The notes beneath the pieces are model-generated. The model saw only the letters and a list, made by a program, of their open reading frames with translations, searched no databases and was not told where the DNA came from. Below are positions 45,801 to 57,996 of a DNA stretch of 64,000 nucleotides, piece after piece. Origin of the DNA: Antedon mediterranea (Eukaryota > Echinodermata > Crinoidea > Comatulida > Antedonidae); assembly GCF_964355755.1 (NCBI RefSeq), contig NC_092674.1:28446001-28510000 (forward strand), given 5' to 3'. The position numbers were made by a program, and so were the translations under genes. Each line of letters opens with the position of its first letter. The stretch's first letter is position 1.

Positions 45801-48800
45801 TTACAGGTTTAATGTAAAGAGTGGTATACAAATGATTATTTTATTTCATTCAATCAAAGCCAAGCAATAATCACCGCCACTAACAGGTTTGATACAAACA
45901 AAGCCAGGACTGTTTAAAGCACCTTGATTGGTCCTAACATTGATCAAGGGCTTCTCTCGTCCAGTGCCCAATAAGCCAATACGTCTGATGTTTACTTTTA
46001 AAGCAAACAAATATAAATCAATGAATATTATATGGTCTTACTTTGCCAACTGATTTGGATTCCGTTTCCATGGCGTATCTGGTTCCCTTATCACAACATG
46101 ATAATACATCTTTTTTGCCTTTAAAAGAATAAAAAATACAAACGATGTGATTTCATTCTAATCTTCAATAAAAAGTCAGAATACATCCAATAGATTAACA
46201 AATACACTTTCAATCTACATATTATAAATAAAAAGCAATTTAAAAATAGTGCTTAATTGTGACAAAATGACTAAATTATACAAGTAGTATTGAAAGAGGA
46301 CATTTTATGGTTTACATTGTCACATTAAAGATGTTTGTCCCCTGAAAAATTAATTCTTAAAAATGTTTCTGTGGAATATGCCATTTTAATGTCGCATAAT
46401 ATTTATTCACTTTGACCAAAAATTGGACAGAAAAAAAATAATTTACCAGAAAAAAACTGTAATTAAAGCAAAAAATAGTCAAATTGGCTGCCAGGCATTG
46501 TGTTTTTGGTTGATTTTAAAAGTTTATTTTGTCATTTTATAACTGAAAACATTTTTTTTTTTCATTTTTTTTTTCTACTGAAGTAATTAACTTTGTTTAA
46601 ACTACAAAATACCATATTTAAAGCCTGATTTTATTATTCTTCATTTTTCATGTTTTTGGGGGACAATACATTTTTAACTGGTCCCCAATTAGAGTTAATT
46701 AAGATAAGGGTTAGCTACACATTATGGGTTGTAATTGGGTTATAGCAAAGTTCTCCTTACTATGAATTAAATATTTATTTTCATGACGTAAGCAATACTG
46801 TTTTATCATGTATTGTATGTATAACATGCAACAGGCTGAAAAGTGAAGGAAGAATGAAGAAAGAAAAGAGAAAGAGAAAGAGAAAGGGAAGGGAAAAAAA
46901 GAAAGAAAGAAAGAAAGATATAATTATTAATTATACTATTATTGAATAGACACTTTCCTATAAAACAAACAAGAGGAAATGTAAGTTTTAACACTAGGTG
47001 TATTACCCCTAGTTATAACACAGACAATTCCTATTCAAGAGACATCCCTATTCAGGGGACACTTTGTATGGTCCCAAAGGTGTCCCCTTAATAGGGGTTC
47101 TACACATAATAATAGACACCATTTTGAACAAAAATGTAAAACATACAAATTGCTTGTGATTTGTATACACTATTATATCCTTTTAGCTTGTTCATTGTAC
47201 ATTGTTAATGCTTACTGACCTTGTAAAATCATTATGTAGAGAAGTAGTCAAGTTCTTAGAATGCTTTTGTATGCATTAGTTCACAGTAATTGACAATACA
47301 GGATGCAAATAAGAGATTTCAATCATGAATTCATATAACACAGAATGTGTATAGAACTCTAATAAACTGTTTGAATGGCAATAACACATTTATTACATTA
47401 TGGCTCAAACATTTACCCTTTAGCAATTGGTTGAAAGCACATCACATGCTTAGTAAATATGTTCTAACATGGAGAACTTACCATGTCTATGTATGGCCTC
47501 ATTTCATGTTTTTGTATGTTTGTATTATCAACTATTACAGGAGTTATTCCTTTCTCTAAAGCCTCATAGACTGAAATAGAAAATTGAATACAAGTACTGT
47601 ATAAGCTCTGTCTACACTATCACATTTTATGTGACAACAAATGTGATGTGCCCATACACAGGTATGGAAATGATGATGTCATATCACTACTATATTTGTG
47701 CACATCACTGCCATATTTGGGCACATCAGACTTTATTTGCAAATTGAATTATCAAGTTCGTTTCATTTTTTAAAATTAATTTTCTTAATTTCATACGCAT
47801 CCAACAGCGACCACAAACTCGCCAATTACAGGATTGATAAACACTTATTTATCATGTTTATATTAACTAAGTCTCATTTGATGCTTAGGGAGTGGAGTTG
47901 AAAGAGTCGTGAGTTACAACCATGTCACTAGATCAGGATTGAACCCCGGACCTTGGGTTTGAAGGCAAGCATGTTAACCACCAAACTACAGCTCCACTTT
48001 ATTTCTTTGATGAGCATAAAATAAATACAATCAATTAAAACAAAAACAAGAAAGAGATGAAAAAATGCTGGGCAGATAAATAAGATATAAATAAAGATAA
48101 GGAATTCTGTGAGAATGAGAAAAAGCTGTCTAACCAAGATTCGAACCCGGAATCTTCTGCTTGATATGCAGGTGCCCTAGCCATTAGAACACTGGAGCTT
48201 TTACTGAACATAGATATTGTATTGATTATACGAATAGTGACTCTTAACACCATCAGTATATGAAATTTTAATTTGAGTTGTACAAACCTCTTTTCTGGTT
48301 CCATTCATGTGCCTTTGTTAACAGCTCTCTTTTATACTCGTAATCTCCATTACGTTTCATGAAATAATCATCTGTACTGTATATGGCTCCCTCTCTCTGC
48401 AACTTCCTAAAAAGTTAAGCAACTCAAGATTGATTGGCAGGCATAGGTGATCTATGGGGTGAGGGGGTGCCCCTAAATTTTGAAAATTATAATGCAAAAT
48501 GTAGGACAATTTACACCTCTCCCTGACCACCACCAAAAAAAACTTCCACCCCAATTTCAAAACTCTGGATCTGTCGGGGGCAGGGGTGTACAGTAAGCTC
48601 TAGTCAGTATTTATGATTAATTTCCACTGGCAATTAAATACAAATTATAATTATAATTTACCTGGCTAATGTAGTCTTTCCAGATCCTGGAAGGCCTCTC
48701 ATCAAGCATAACACTTTACCATCTGGTAATCTTTCTGGTTCTTCAGGACTAGTTGTTTCCGTCTTCTTCTGAGCTTTGTAATTTGTGGTTCGAATTTTCG

Positions 48801-51437
48801 ACCAGATTGGCACATCACTGGCATTCACTGGTTTTGGTATCATTGACTCCTCTTTAGATGATATCTTGGATGGGGCATTGTCCATTATCACAGATGTTCT
48901 ATCACTGTCATTTTCATCAATGCTTTCTTTACTTGACTGACCTTTTGGTTCTGAATCCTTCTTCTTACTTTTATTTTTTCTTTTCTTCTTCTTAGTACCT
49001 TGACCGGCATTTGTTGGTCTGCGGCTCAAAACTGGACTACCAAGATGACTATTCGGTGGTGTAGCATTTGATTGCATGTAATGGTCAGGACTGACCGGTT
49101 GTACAGGTAGTAGAACATAAGGAACAGTACAGGCACTTACTAATACATACTTGCTTGCTTCATGGCCATTAGGTTGTTGAAAAGCTAACTTTCCACCAGA
49201 TGATGGCACTATCAACTGAACCATACTTCTGGCGTTCTTACTAGCCTGTTCTTGCATCATCGGTTTGGAGAATTCTAAATCACCACTAATGCTATCTGAA
49301 TCGTCAAGTTTCGGTTCAGGAGTTGTTGTAGTTCTTGGTACAAACTCTTTAGCTCCAGCATTTAGCTGCGAAAGACTCATTCTTGCTTCGTGCAGAGCTT
49401 CTTCTTGTTTGTCAATAAATATCTGTTTTGGCATTTCTACCTTCTCATCATCAAAACGCTTTCCAAAGTTGGACATTTTGTGATTCTCAACGCTCAGGAT
49501 TTTTCTGAAGCCGAGAATAGAATCAAAATCGTCATCTTCCTCATCCTCATTATCTTTTATATTTGTAGTTGAATTAATTTCATTTAGTAAGACATCCATG
49601 TCAGCATCCTCTGTCATGGCATTAACTCCATCAGAAAGTTCATCTTCTTCTGGAATAACTTTGACCATTGTTTTATCAGGAACATCAAGAGAAATGTTTT
49701 CGCATTCCATTGTAGGAAGGTAGTTAGCTCTTTCTTTGATGGATGTTAGCATCGGATTGCACAAAGTAGCTGGAAGAGATTTTCGTCTTTTCTCAGATTG
49801 CTGCTCTGGTCGAAGATTATTTGAGGTTATTTCATGAGATTTTGCTTTCTTCTTTAACCTTGGTGGCACTTGATACTTTTCATGATAAGTTTTCTTTTTT
49901 CCAGAAACTTTAGAGTCCGACTTTGCTTGATGTGGTGATTTAGGTTGAAGCGGTGATTTAGGTTGAAGCGGTGATTTAGGTTGATGTGGTGATTTAGGTT
50001 GTCCTTTTGGAGATCTTGGTCCAGACTTTGGAGACCTAGAGACATTTTGTTCCATTTTCGGTGATTTTGGACTTAAACTTAAAGGCTTCTCAATGTGAAA
50101 TGTGTCCATACGTGGAATGTTGATTGGTTGTGACATTAATTGTCTGAACTGCTCTGTTTTGTCTAAATCCTCCACAATTGGTTGCTGTATCGGACTTGTA
50201 TCGATAGCGGTGTTCGAGAGTAAAGGTCGTGGCATGTCAGTTGATGGGTAATTAAACCCAGGAAAGTCAACCGGCGTAAGTAAAGGAGCACACCCAACAG
50301 ATTCCGACCTCTCATGACGCATACCATTACTATCGTATTCTGAATGCGGTAAAGAGGAAAACAACGGAGGAACAGTCACTCTTGTATTGACCGGGATTTC
50401 ATTGATGACCTTTGACCTTTCAAATCCAACTGGCTTATTTCCAACTGGATTGCCAAATGTGTTGAGGCTATTCCTAATCATTCCAGACGATAGGAATGGA
50501 TCATCGGAATATTCCATTCCGTCCTCCTTGATTTGCGAGACCAAAGACGGACGGACTGAGTCAGACATTGCAATGAGTGCATCAAGAGTTGGTTCAACTA
50601 AATTAAAAGAAAACAACATTAATTAACAAAATTATATAAATTCTACTTATAAAACAATGAATAAAAATGACATTTTCTATACTATATAACAAAATTCAAT
50701 ATAGACTAGAATGACATGACATGTAAAACATGTGCACAGACTGGATGAAAAATGACATACTATGAGTTAAGCTCTGTCTATACTATCAAACAAAATGTTA
50801 TGAGCCCTTTATTATAATGGACATGATGATGTCATGCCATATTTGGGTATATCAATATATTTGGGCACATCACATCATCATCATTTTTTTTCAAACTATT
50901 TGTGTACCACCATGTTGAACACTGTTATCCCCAATGTAGAATTACCACAAACATTAAAAATGTTAAATATTGATACTGTACAATTGAATTGGTTAACAAG
51001 AAAAACAACACCACTACATTTCAATTATATGCACGCATGAAGATGAAAAATGTGTAATTACTGGTCTGACTGTACTGGTAAAATTATTATTAACATCAAC
51101 AAAACAAATATTTACAAACAAACTGATATTGTCATTGTGAATGAATGATTTAATAGGCCTAGACAAATTGTCTGCAAAACACAACAAATGATTCTCGATT
51201 TTTTCAGACGAAATGTACATCACCTTTCCCATCATTATTTAGGTACAATAATTCTACTACTTCTGGTGTTATCGAATCCTTGAACATTTCTTGCAGTTGA
51301 CTTAATTGAGCCACGTCAAGACCATTACCGCAGGCATCTTGATCTGCCATCAACATGGAGCTAGGCCTAGGCCTATCATTCTGAGTCGGGCTTCCGGGTA
51401 GCGCACGACCTCGGCGATGGTTTTTCTTTCTTGGCAT
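40087..51437 (-). CDS. N4BP2: NEDD4-binding protein 2-like (CUE / polynucleotide kinase / Smr), 14 exons, complete
   Basis: Exons: 51437-51224, 50597-48662, 48406-48288, 47570-47482, 46118-46042, 45474-44198, 43660-43523, 43106-42853, 42642-42527, 42296-42119, 41632-41474, 41358-41291, 40886-40653, 40144-40087. They sum to 4917 bases (1638 codons plus stop) with consistent phases. Domain order: CUE-like N terminus, long disordered Ser/Pro/Lys-rich region, P-loop kinase domain (GLPGSGKTTLAR, STDDYF, PVIVDNTN, REPDTPWKRNPNQLA), Asp/Glu-rich linker, two further CUE-like segments, DUF1771-like helices, and a C-terminal Smr domain (LDLHHFHVDEAI, ITGRGKNS). This is the architecture of animal N4BP2, a protein with 5'-polynucleotide kinase and Smr nuclease-like modules that binds ubiquitin or ubiquitin ligases. 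The start is the first ATG before a basic MPRKKNHRRGR leader. Length is close to the family. Confidence 0.92.
41170..41272. mobile_element. MITE family 4 in N4BP2 intron, degraded
   Basis: CACTCTGTCTACACTTTATG, AATGTGATATGCCCATTATA, and the right-end remnant GATTGTCTAGAG. Confidence 0.5.
41885..42078. mobile_element. MITE family 3 in N4BP2 intron
   Basis: GGGGCCCCTGGGTTTAGCCAG-type signature with ACTGCTCAGGGCC and GAGCGCTCATAG. The left end is degraded. Confidence 0.55.
42119..45474 (-). CDS. N4BP2: N4BP2 exons 6-10: linker with CUE-like segments
   Basis: The large exon 45474-44198 is mostly acidic and disordered, with a CUE-like stretch (FLSCFPSVPKEDLLHVLEQC) in its centre. Exons 43660-43523 and 43106-42853 are helical and charged (LQQEEDYLHMKEVQEAKL). 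Exons 42642-42527 and 42296-42119 together hold another CUE-like segment (LFKRFPKIDKDVLENLFSAN). The product links the kinase and Smr modules. Confidence 0.8.
42664..42832. repeat. (ATCA)n microsatellite in N4BP2 intron
   Basis: Tetranucleotide ATCA repeats with CC-containing interruptions. Confidence 0.9.
43686..43853. mobile_element. MITE family 3 in N4BP2 intron
   Basis: CATTACGCCACTATAG, AATGAGCGGTCACTGGCTAAA and GTTATGCCACTGG. Degenerate inverted ends. Confidence 0.55.
43940..44139. mobile_element. 200-bp MITE with perfect 20-bp terminal inverted repeats
   Basis: Starts AGGGTCTTTCACACCTGTTC and ends with its exact reverse complement. A second inner inverted pair (CGGCGCCGGCAA / TTGCCGGCGCCGG) makes the whole element able to fold. 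It lies in the N4BP2 intron next to exon 6. Confidence 0.85.
46042..48406 (-). CDS. N4BP2: N4BP2 exons 3-5: polynucleotide-kinase-like domain
   Basis: Exons 48406-48288, 47570-47482 and 46118-46042 continue the P-loop fold: the STDDYF strand, a helix-rich KAHEWNQKR segment, the VIVDNTN strand, and the lid/nucleoside-side segment MYYHVVIREPDTPW. It closes at the start of the next exon with RCVHGVPKERITLLLDNYD. All key kinase motifs are intact. Confidence 0.88.
46853..46920. repeat. (GAAA)n purine microsatellite in N4BP2 intron
   Basis: GAAGAAAGAAAAGAGAAAG purine run between exons 4 and 5. Confidence 0.85.
47604..47715. mobile_element. MITE family 4 in N4BP2 intron, truncated
   Basis: AGCTCTGTCTACACTATCAC, TGTGATGTGCCCATA, ATGATGTCATATCACTAC, TTTGGGCACATCA. 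The right end is missing. Confidence 0.6.
47880..48000 (-). mobile_element. tRNA-derived SINE fragment (minus orientation)
   Basis: On the minus strand: TTTGGTGGTTAACATGCTTG, then GGGGTTCAATCCTG (box B-like), with a CCACTCCC tail segment. Confidence 0.6.
48128..48212 (-). mobile_element. tRNA-like SINE head (minus orientation)
   Basis: On the minus strand: TAATGGCTAGGGCACCTGC and CCGGGTTCGAATCTTGG mimic A and B boxes. The acceptor stem does not pair, so it is called a SINE head and not a tRNA gene. Confidence 0.55.
48662..51437 (-). CDS. N4BP2: N4BP2 exons 1-2: CUE-like domain, disordered region and start of kinase
   Basis: Exon 51437-51224 and the start of exon 50597-48662 together form a CUE-like helix bundle (LSQLQEMFKDSITPEVVELL then VEPTLDALIAMSD), split by a phase-1 intron. 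The rest of exon 2 is low complexity: a six-residue PKSPLQ-type repeat encoded near 49.92-50.04 kb, a lysine-rich cluster (KKKKRKNKSKKK) that could act as a nuclear localisation signal, and acidic runs. The Walker A loop GLPGSGKTT ends the exon. Confidence 0.85.
50769..50885. mobile_element. MITE family 4 in N4BP2 intron, truncated
   Basis: AGCTCTGTCTATACTATCAA, GACATGATGATGTCATG, and TTTGGGCACATCACATC. Confidence 0.6.
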
Positions 51438-52149
51438 TGCAAATTGGGTACATCGTTTTGCCGTTATTTGTTGATAAACTCCTTATTTTCTAAGTTTGCA
51501 TTAAAGAAAACATAACACATAATAAACATAATAACAATACATTTCTTTAAAATGATAAACTTACATAGAAGCAGCGTTTATGTTCGTCTTTCAGTTTGTA
51601 AACATTTCGCTACAATTTACGTTTCGTCCACAAAAAAACATGGTGGAACAATTGTTAAAACGCCCTCTGTAATACAGGTCCGATGATCCGTCGTGTGCTA
51701 AAAGTTGATGAACTTTATAAATATTATAACACTCGAACTCCAGGCAATAACAGTCATTTTAATTATTCATTTACATGAAGGCCTAGGCCTAGTTAATAAG
51801 AAAATACCTATATGTTTGTCGATATGCGAGCAAAATGAGCGCAAAGATAGGCTGGCAACGTGGAACACAAAAATAAAAATTAAACGGCCCCAATTAAAAA
51901 GTGTTTAATCCTTACCGGATAGTACTTAAAACCGTCTGAAACCGCGCGGATTAAATAGGACCCTGTGACTTTTGCGGTTGTAGTGCCGTAGCATATGTAT
52001 CAATGAAGGGAAATATTCATTTTCCCGTCGAAAATGAAACAGTTTAAACTTTACAATAATTTCCGCGTAGGTATGAAGAAATCGGGTCGTGTGCGGTTTC
52101 AATACACCTACACGCCTACCTAAACCAACGCAAACAACTTGCCTTGTCT

Positions 52150-52489
52150 AAACCAGTAATTTCACTCTTTCCTGCACAAACAATAATAGAAACAAAAAAT
52201 GATTAGGCAGTATAGGTGCTACACCACACAGAGAACAAAACCTATTAGTTTGAATTGAATAATAGCCAACAACAAACTGTGGAACACCAACATGGTGGAT
52301 GGCGGCGGAACCAATTCCTAGATTTTGAAATAAATTTAATGAAACATCGAATGCTGATGATCTAATCTTTATTGCACAAGTGTATTTCACTATTTGTCGA
52401 AATTTAGGGCATCCGTGGGTATTTTCTTGGTGTAGTAGTAGTGTCAATCTTAATTGGTACCTGTCCGGGAAGCTATTAGCATTAGGCAT
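52150..52489 (-). pseudogene. Possible LINE ORF remnant
   Basis: A minus-strand frame of 113 codons has RFCSLCGVAP followed by HFLFLLLFVQERVKLL, resembling the Cys-x-x-Cys ... His-Phe-Leu-Phe segment near the C terminus of many LINE ORFs. The second cysteine pair is lost. Could also be chance. Confidence 0.3.
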
Positions 52490-52668
52490 TAGTTCACATG
52501 ACTATTTTTCTTGTAGTCTCAATTAAAACTTTCAAAAATAATATTTGAGCCGGTGTTCTGTTCTGTTGTTTTACTCAATCGATCTGATTCCTGTTTCTGA
52601 ATCCCGAAATAGGTCTTGTGATTGGATCGAGCGAACAACTAAAAAAAGAGGTTTACACTAGCAAACAT

Positions 52669-52833
52669 AAAGCTATATCTACACTATCAAACTAGTTTGA
52701 CAAAAAAGAGTGTGATGTGCTCAAATGTGGTAGCGATATGCCCAAATATGGTAGTGATATGACATAATCATGTCCTTATATGGGCAAATTAAATTGTTTG
52801 TCACATAAAGTTTGATAGTGTAGACAGGGCTTT
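52669..52833. mobile_element. MITE family 4, full, intergenic
   Basis: Starts AAGCTATATCTACACTATCA and ends TTTGATAGTGTAGACAGGGC; the ends are inverted, with the GTGATGTGC motif inside. Confidence 0.75.
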
Positions 52834-53564
52834 AGTTTGCGAAATCGAGAAACTGTTTCAAATAGTTTTCCAACCTTGCTATTGTCGATAACTAACATGA
52901 CAAACTTCGGCAAACAGAAGTCTACTACCAACAAATTTTAGTTTGCAAACTCTGAGATTAAAACAACAATTTGTTGGTAAAGTTTGAGTGTGGACTAGGC
53001 CTATGCTTAACAAGAATGCCTTTGAATGCTGCTAACCACAACCGGAAAAAAAGAACCGTGTTTCTAGCATATTTCTCGGAAACCATTCCAGTCATTATAA
53101 ACAAAGCAACAGAAGAAGTCTGTTTATTGTATATTGATAACAACCGGTGAGGTATACCTTAACCAATAAAACGAACATCGACCTCTTAAAGAAAACAAAG
53201 ACCCGTTTTAAAAGTTACTTAATTTATCATGTTTATTGCTTATTAAACATGTCTACATAAAATAAATTATCAAGTCAAAAATAATTATTTGCTATAGTTA
53301 TACATACATTAAAATGTATTTTAATATAACAGTCCAATATATTAATATTGATCATTTTAATCGGCAATCCAATACATGTAATGTCTTATCTGTTTTAAAA
53401 TAACTATTTGATTGAAATGAAAAAACATATTTAATTTATTATCATAATACCATTTATGATGTTTAAATATGATAATATTGCACATTTCGTTTTCCTAAAC
53501 AATTTTTTCGTATGCACAAATGACTCCCTGAAACAAACAAAATTATATTTAGGGAGCAATCATA

Positions 53565-54075
53565 AGGCCTACATTGGACGTCTATGCGTTAAATGTACGA
53601 TGTCTATGCGTTGAGTGTACGACGTCTATGCGTTGCGTGTACGATGTCTATGCGTTGAGTGTACGATGTCTATGCGTTGCGTGTACGACGTCTATGCGTT
53701 GCGTGTACGACGTCTATGCGTTGCGTGTACGACGTCTATGCGTTGCGTGTACGACGTCTATGCGTTGCGTGTACGACGTCTATGCGTTGAGTGTACAACG
53801 TCAATGCGTTGCGTGTACGACGTCTATGCGTTGAGTGTACGACGCTTTTGCGTTGAGTGTACGATGCCTTTGCGTTGAGTGTACGACGTCTTTGCGTTGA
53901 GTGTAAGACGTCCTTCCGTAGAGTGAACAACGTCTTGGCGTAGAGTGTACGACGTCTTGGCGTTGAGTGTACGACGCTTTTGCGTTGAGTGTACGACGTC
54001 TTTGCGTTGAGTGTACGACGTCTTTGCGTTGAGTGTACGATTTCTTTGTGTTGCGTGTCGACGTCTATACGTTTT
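53565..54075. repeat. 22-bp minisatellite, intergenic
   Basis: About 22 units of GTACGACGTCTATGCGTTGA/CG, with unit variants (TCTTTGCG) clustered on the right. No strand or frame contains a stop through most of it, so several ORFs overlap, but none looks like a gene. Confidence 0.92.
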
Positions 54076-54706
54076 TTGTAATTAATTTTGATTTTAAATG
54101 AAAAACAAAACAAGATGATAAAATATTTTTAAAAACAGCGAAAAAAAATAAATGTAGTTATAATTTGAGTTTGAAAACAACTTGTTTGGATATCCATATA
54201 AGGCATAATAACAATATAAGGTAAAATATTCATTTTGTAATTATACAGAATATATAAAATTTGAACTTAAATAAACACAAACAAGGTTTGTTTCAATTAA
54301 AATGGTTGAATTAATTAAAATTTTTAATAATAAATAATAAACAACAAATATTTGAATGATAATCTTATTTGAGAATTCAATGTTACGTTTTCAGTGGTAT
54401 TTTTAAATTTAATAATTTTCGGTAAATACTAAATATAAATAATAATAAATGTAGTTTATGATCATTAATTTCTTAAATTTTCATATTATTTTAAAAGCCC
54501 CATTTACTCATGAATTATGCATAAAATATGCATAATTAGCACACAATTAACATACAACATAGCGCCTTTTAAATTTAAAAGAGTTGACGGGGAATGCATA
54601 AAACAAAAGTATTTACATAAATGGAATGTTCCAAGAGATACATAACATACCTAACTACCACAATAATAATAATAATAATAATTATCATTATCTTTATCAA
54701 AACAGC

Positions 54707-54833
54707 ATCACTCCATCTACACAATCCCACTTTATGCGACAACAAAATGTGATCTGCGCATATATGGATGATGATATCTATCACTACCATATTTTGGCAT
54801 ACCACACACGTTTGATATTGTAGACAGAGATTT
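54707..54833. mobile_element. MITE family 4, intergenic
   Basis: ACTCCATCTACACAATCCCAC start, AATGTGATCTGCGCATATAT interior, TTTGATATTGTAGACAGAG end. Confidence 0.62.
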
Positions 54834-55127
54834 AGTTGAGAAGTAAAGCTACTTTGAATTAAAAAAAATAACTAAAATAAAATTTAAACAAATGCACCTG
54901 AGAAAGAAACATTGGAATAACCAACGACTCGGAAAGCTCGCCTAAAACCATCGGATAACCAGGTACGGCTGGCGAGGATTGCTATAAAGAATTTGGCTTA
55001 CATTTAGGCCTGACTTGCTTTGATCTAAGACTTAAGACAGGTTGATAGTGTAAACATATACGACAGGTGGGACATCATGATTTTTTCAATAATTGAGTTG
55101 AAAAATATTCATTCTGGGGAATTTATT

Positions 55128-55190
55128 GTATAGTGGTCTAATGGTTAGGACATCTTCCTGGTCCGAATCTTGGTTTGGGAGAATTTTTCT
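55128..55190 (+). mobile_element. tRNA-like SINE head remnant
   Basis: GTGGTCTAATGGTTAGGACA followed by GGTCCGAATCTTGG. The T-arm region is shortened. Confidence 0.45.
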
Positions 55191-55286
55191 TATTCTTACA
55201 GAATTCCTCATCTTTATTGTTTCAAATTAATAAATCACATTATATTACCAGGCGAATTAATGTTCTGTGTGTTTTGTTTATATATT

Positions 55287-55797
55287 AGGGAGGTTTCGCA
55301 ACCTTACGAATACGATAACGAAAACGGATACGTCATACATTTGTGAAACTTTTGAGCTGATCCCCATTTCATATTCGTAAAGCGTATTCTATTGACGAAT
55401 ATCACCAGTCATATTCTACAAATACTACAAAACCAGTATAGTTTTTGATCTATTTTGCACATTTTGCATTTGAATCAGGAATGATTCATGATTATAATAT
55501 AATTATATTTTTATTGAAAGTAATTTACTAAAGTAATTTACTAAAATGCCAGGTCAATTTTGATAAATAGCAGTTTTTAAAGTTCTCACTCGCTTTGATG
55601 TTACGCTAGGCCTAGGCAGCCAAGTACCAAGCAACACGTACCTGCGCTTCGCTCAAATTTACCGCAGTCATATTTTGGACGCGCCTCAATATTTCGTTGC
55701 CATGCGAAACAGATTTTTTTATGGCTTACGAAAACGAATACGTGTGCGTGACGTATCCGTTTTCGTTATCGTATTCGTAAGATTGCGAAACCTCTCT
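55287..55797. mobile_element. 511-bp MITE with ~49-bp inverted ends, intergenic
   Basis: The left end (AGGGAGGTTTCGCAACCTTA...) matches the reverse complement of the right end over about 49 bases, through CGATAACGAAAACGG, with about three mismatches. An ATT appears on both sides and may be a target duplication. No coding capacity was seen. Confidence 0.82.
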
Positions 55798-56252
55798 ATT
55801 GTGTATTGTGTATAGTTCAGCTTCATTGTATATATCTAGGGGTGTTCCCTTACACAGAGCTTGTTTATAACTTTTCCTCCACCACTGCGATGATGTTTGT
55901 AAGCCTGCGTAGAGGAGGCTTAGAATCAACATCAATGTTGTCTCAGACTTGATCTAAATTTGTAAGACCACGTTCCCAAGTTTAAGACCTGACTTGAGAC
56001 CATTATTACAATCCACCGCTGGTTTTCCAAAAAGTTTTTAGAATATAATTTACCCAATATCGAAGAATTTGGGACTTAATAATTCTGGTTAGTTTCTGGT
56101 ATTCCACTGCTCAAGTATTTTCGGCGATTACAGTACTCTGATTACCCAGAAACATTCATTACCCACAATACCTTCTTCACACAATGCATGATATATAAGA
56201 GTATAAAGGCACATACTTCATTTGGTTAAAACTAATAAGAATATCTTCAATG

Positions 56253-57996
56253 CTAACTTGCTATCATTATGGGATATTTCTGGTTTAATTTTTGTAAAAG
56301 ATTGTGATCGATCGTTTCAAATATCCATTTTTGCGATGGTTTTGTTTTACTACATTTTGAAAGGAAAATACTTGGTTTAGAGGTTGTGCTGCTGTCTAAG
56401 CAATGCCGTGACATTTTATGGTACAGCAACTGGTGTTCCTGCAAAGTAAACAAAATATAAACAATAAACATACATCTAACAGAATGTACTTAACTCACTA
56501 ATTAGTAGATAAAAATACTGTAAAGTATGGCTGTATTTCAAAAAAAGAATTAAAATTGGGCGAATATTACAAAAAGACAAAAAGTAAAACTTTGTTTACA
56601 GATCAGACTGATATAATTTAGCCTAGAGGATGTAATTACGACCTGCTCTTTAAGGAAAGGTACAAACAACCAGTAGCATAATGACTATGAACGCTCACTG
56701 AACAACTAGAGCTTAAGGGGCCCCAGAGCATGAGCAGTCCAATGCAACTGCCCACCGTTTATGAGTGGTAAACCACAGGCCTTTACCCTCTGCATTACGC
56801 CACTGGAGTGGAATTGTGGTTTGGCGGTTATGATGCTTGGCTACCAATCCAAGGGTCCTGGGTTCAAGTCCTGTTAGTATCAGGATTTTTCTAATGGCAA
56901 TTTATAACTCCACTCCCGAAGAATAATAAATAATAAGACTTTGTTTATGTAGAGCATCTTGTATATGCTTGTCTTGTAAACAGGATTGCCACCTTAAAGA
57001 AGGATAGTGAATGAATTCGCTTATGATTATCCTTGGCAATTTGCCGATATATATATATAAAAAAAAAAACAAGAAACATGTGTACACTGGACCTCTAACC
57101 TCTAGTTTTAAAGTCCTTATCCTAAAAGACTCATTCTACCACCAGAACAATGCTCAACAGAGCCATGAAAAATGAACTACTACTAACCTCATTATAAACC
57201 CATAGTTGGTTTCCTCCACTCCCGTGGCAGGGGAATAGAATAGGTTCTCCTCCTTCATGACCGAATGGATAATCCACGCACTTCTGTAATTTTGTTGACC
57301 CTAATCTCAGGTCATCGTGCCAAGTAACCGCAAAAAACTAAAATATGCACAGAAACAGAATTAAAAATCTCAAATTAAGTTAAAATAGACAGAGTTTACA
57401 AGGCATTCTTGACTTAAAGCCCTTGCCTACACGATCAAACTTTATGTAAAAAAATGTGATGTGCCCATATATGGACAAGATGATGTCATATCACTACCAC
57501 ATTTGGGCACACCACACTGTTTTTGTGAAACTAGTTAGATAGTGTAGACATAGAAAAACAATTTTTATTAAACTTCAGAGAAAAACATTTGTTTTGAGGA
57601 CATGGTTTGTGGACTATACCATTGTAGAGGGGAGTGTTCAGCAAATTTTCTACGTTTTAACTCCTAATAGAATAGGCTATTGTCGGTTTATTCAGGTAAA
57701 AGCTAGGCATGAAATAGACTGGTTAATTTAATATGATTTCTTTCAATCCTAAAGTCATGTCAAATCTGGGTGCAATTATTCCCTCATGTGGATAGTTTTA
57801 AATAATATTTTTTTTAAAGAAAAAAATATATCTTAAATCATAATCATGGCCCACACTCTGTATATAACAATAAAAAATAATCTTTTACCTGTCTACCGGA
57901 TCTTGGTGAGGGCGATTTAAAACATTTTTCTAATTGAAATTCAGATTTCCTACCCATATTGACAGTAAGGCACATGTCAGAGGCCACAGAGCGCAC
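56253..57996 (-). CDS. GALNT ricin B-type lectin domain exons
   Basis: Exons 57996-57889, 57337-57188 and 56438-56253. The alpha repeat has MCLTV instead of a Cys-Leu-Asp motif. The beta repeat has KCVDY with a QLW (QxW) motif. The gamma repeat has HCLDS with QKW. The lectin domain guides the enzyme to previously glycosylated substrates; the odd alpha repeat may not bind GalNAc. Confidence 0.85.

Noticed and set aside
48128-48212. Possible tRNA gene on the minus strand
   Set aside because: A and B box-like sequences are present, but the acceptor stem does not pair and there is no clean cloverleaf; a SINE head is more likely.
53574-54113. Repetitive ORFs of about 86-125 codons
   Set aside because: The 22-bp minisatellite gives stop-free frames. 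No splice signals or protein-like composition.
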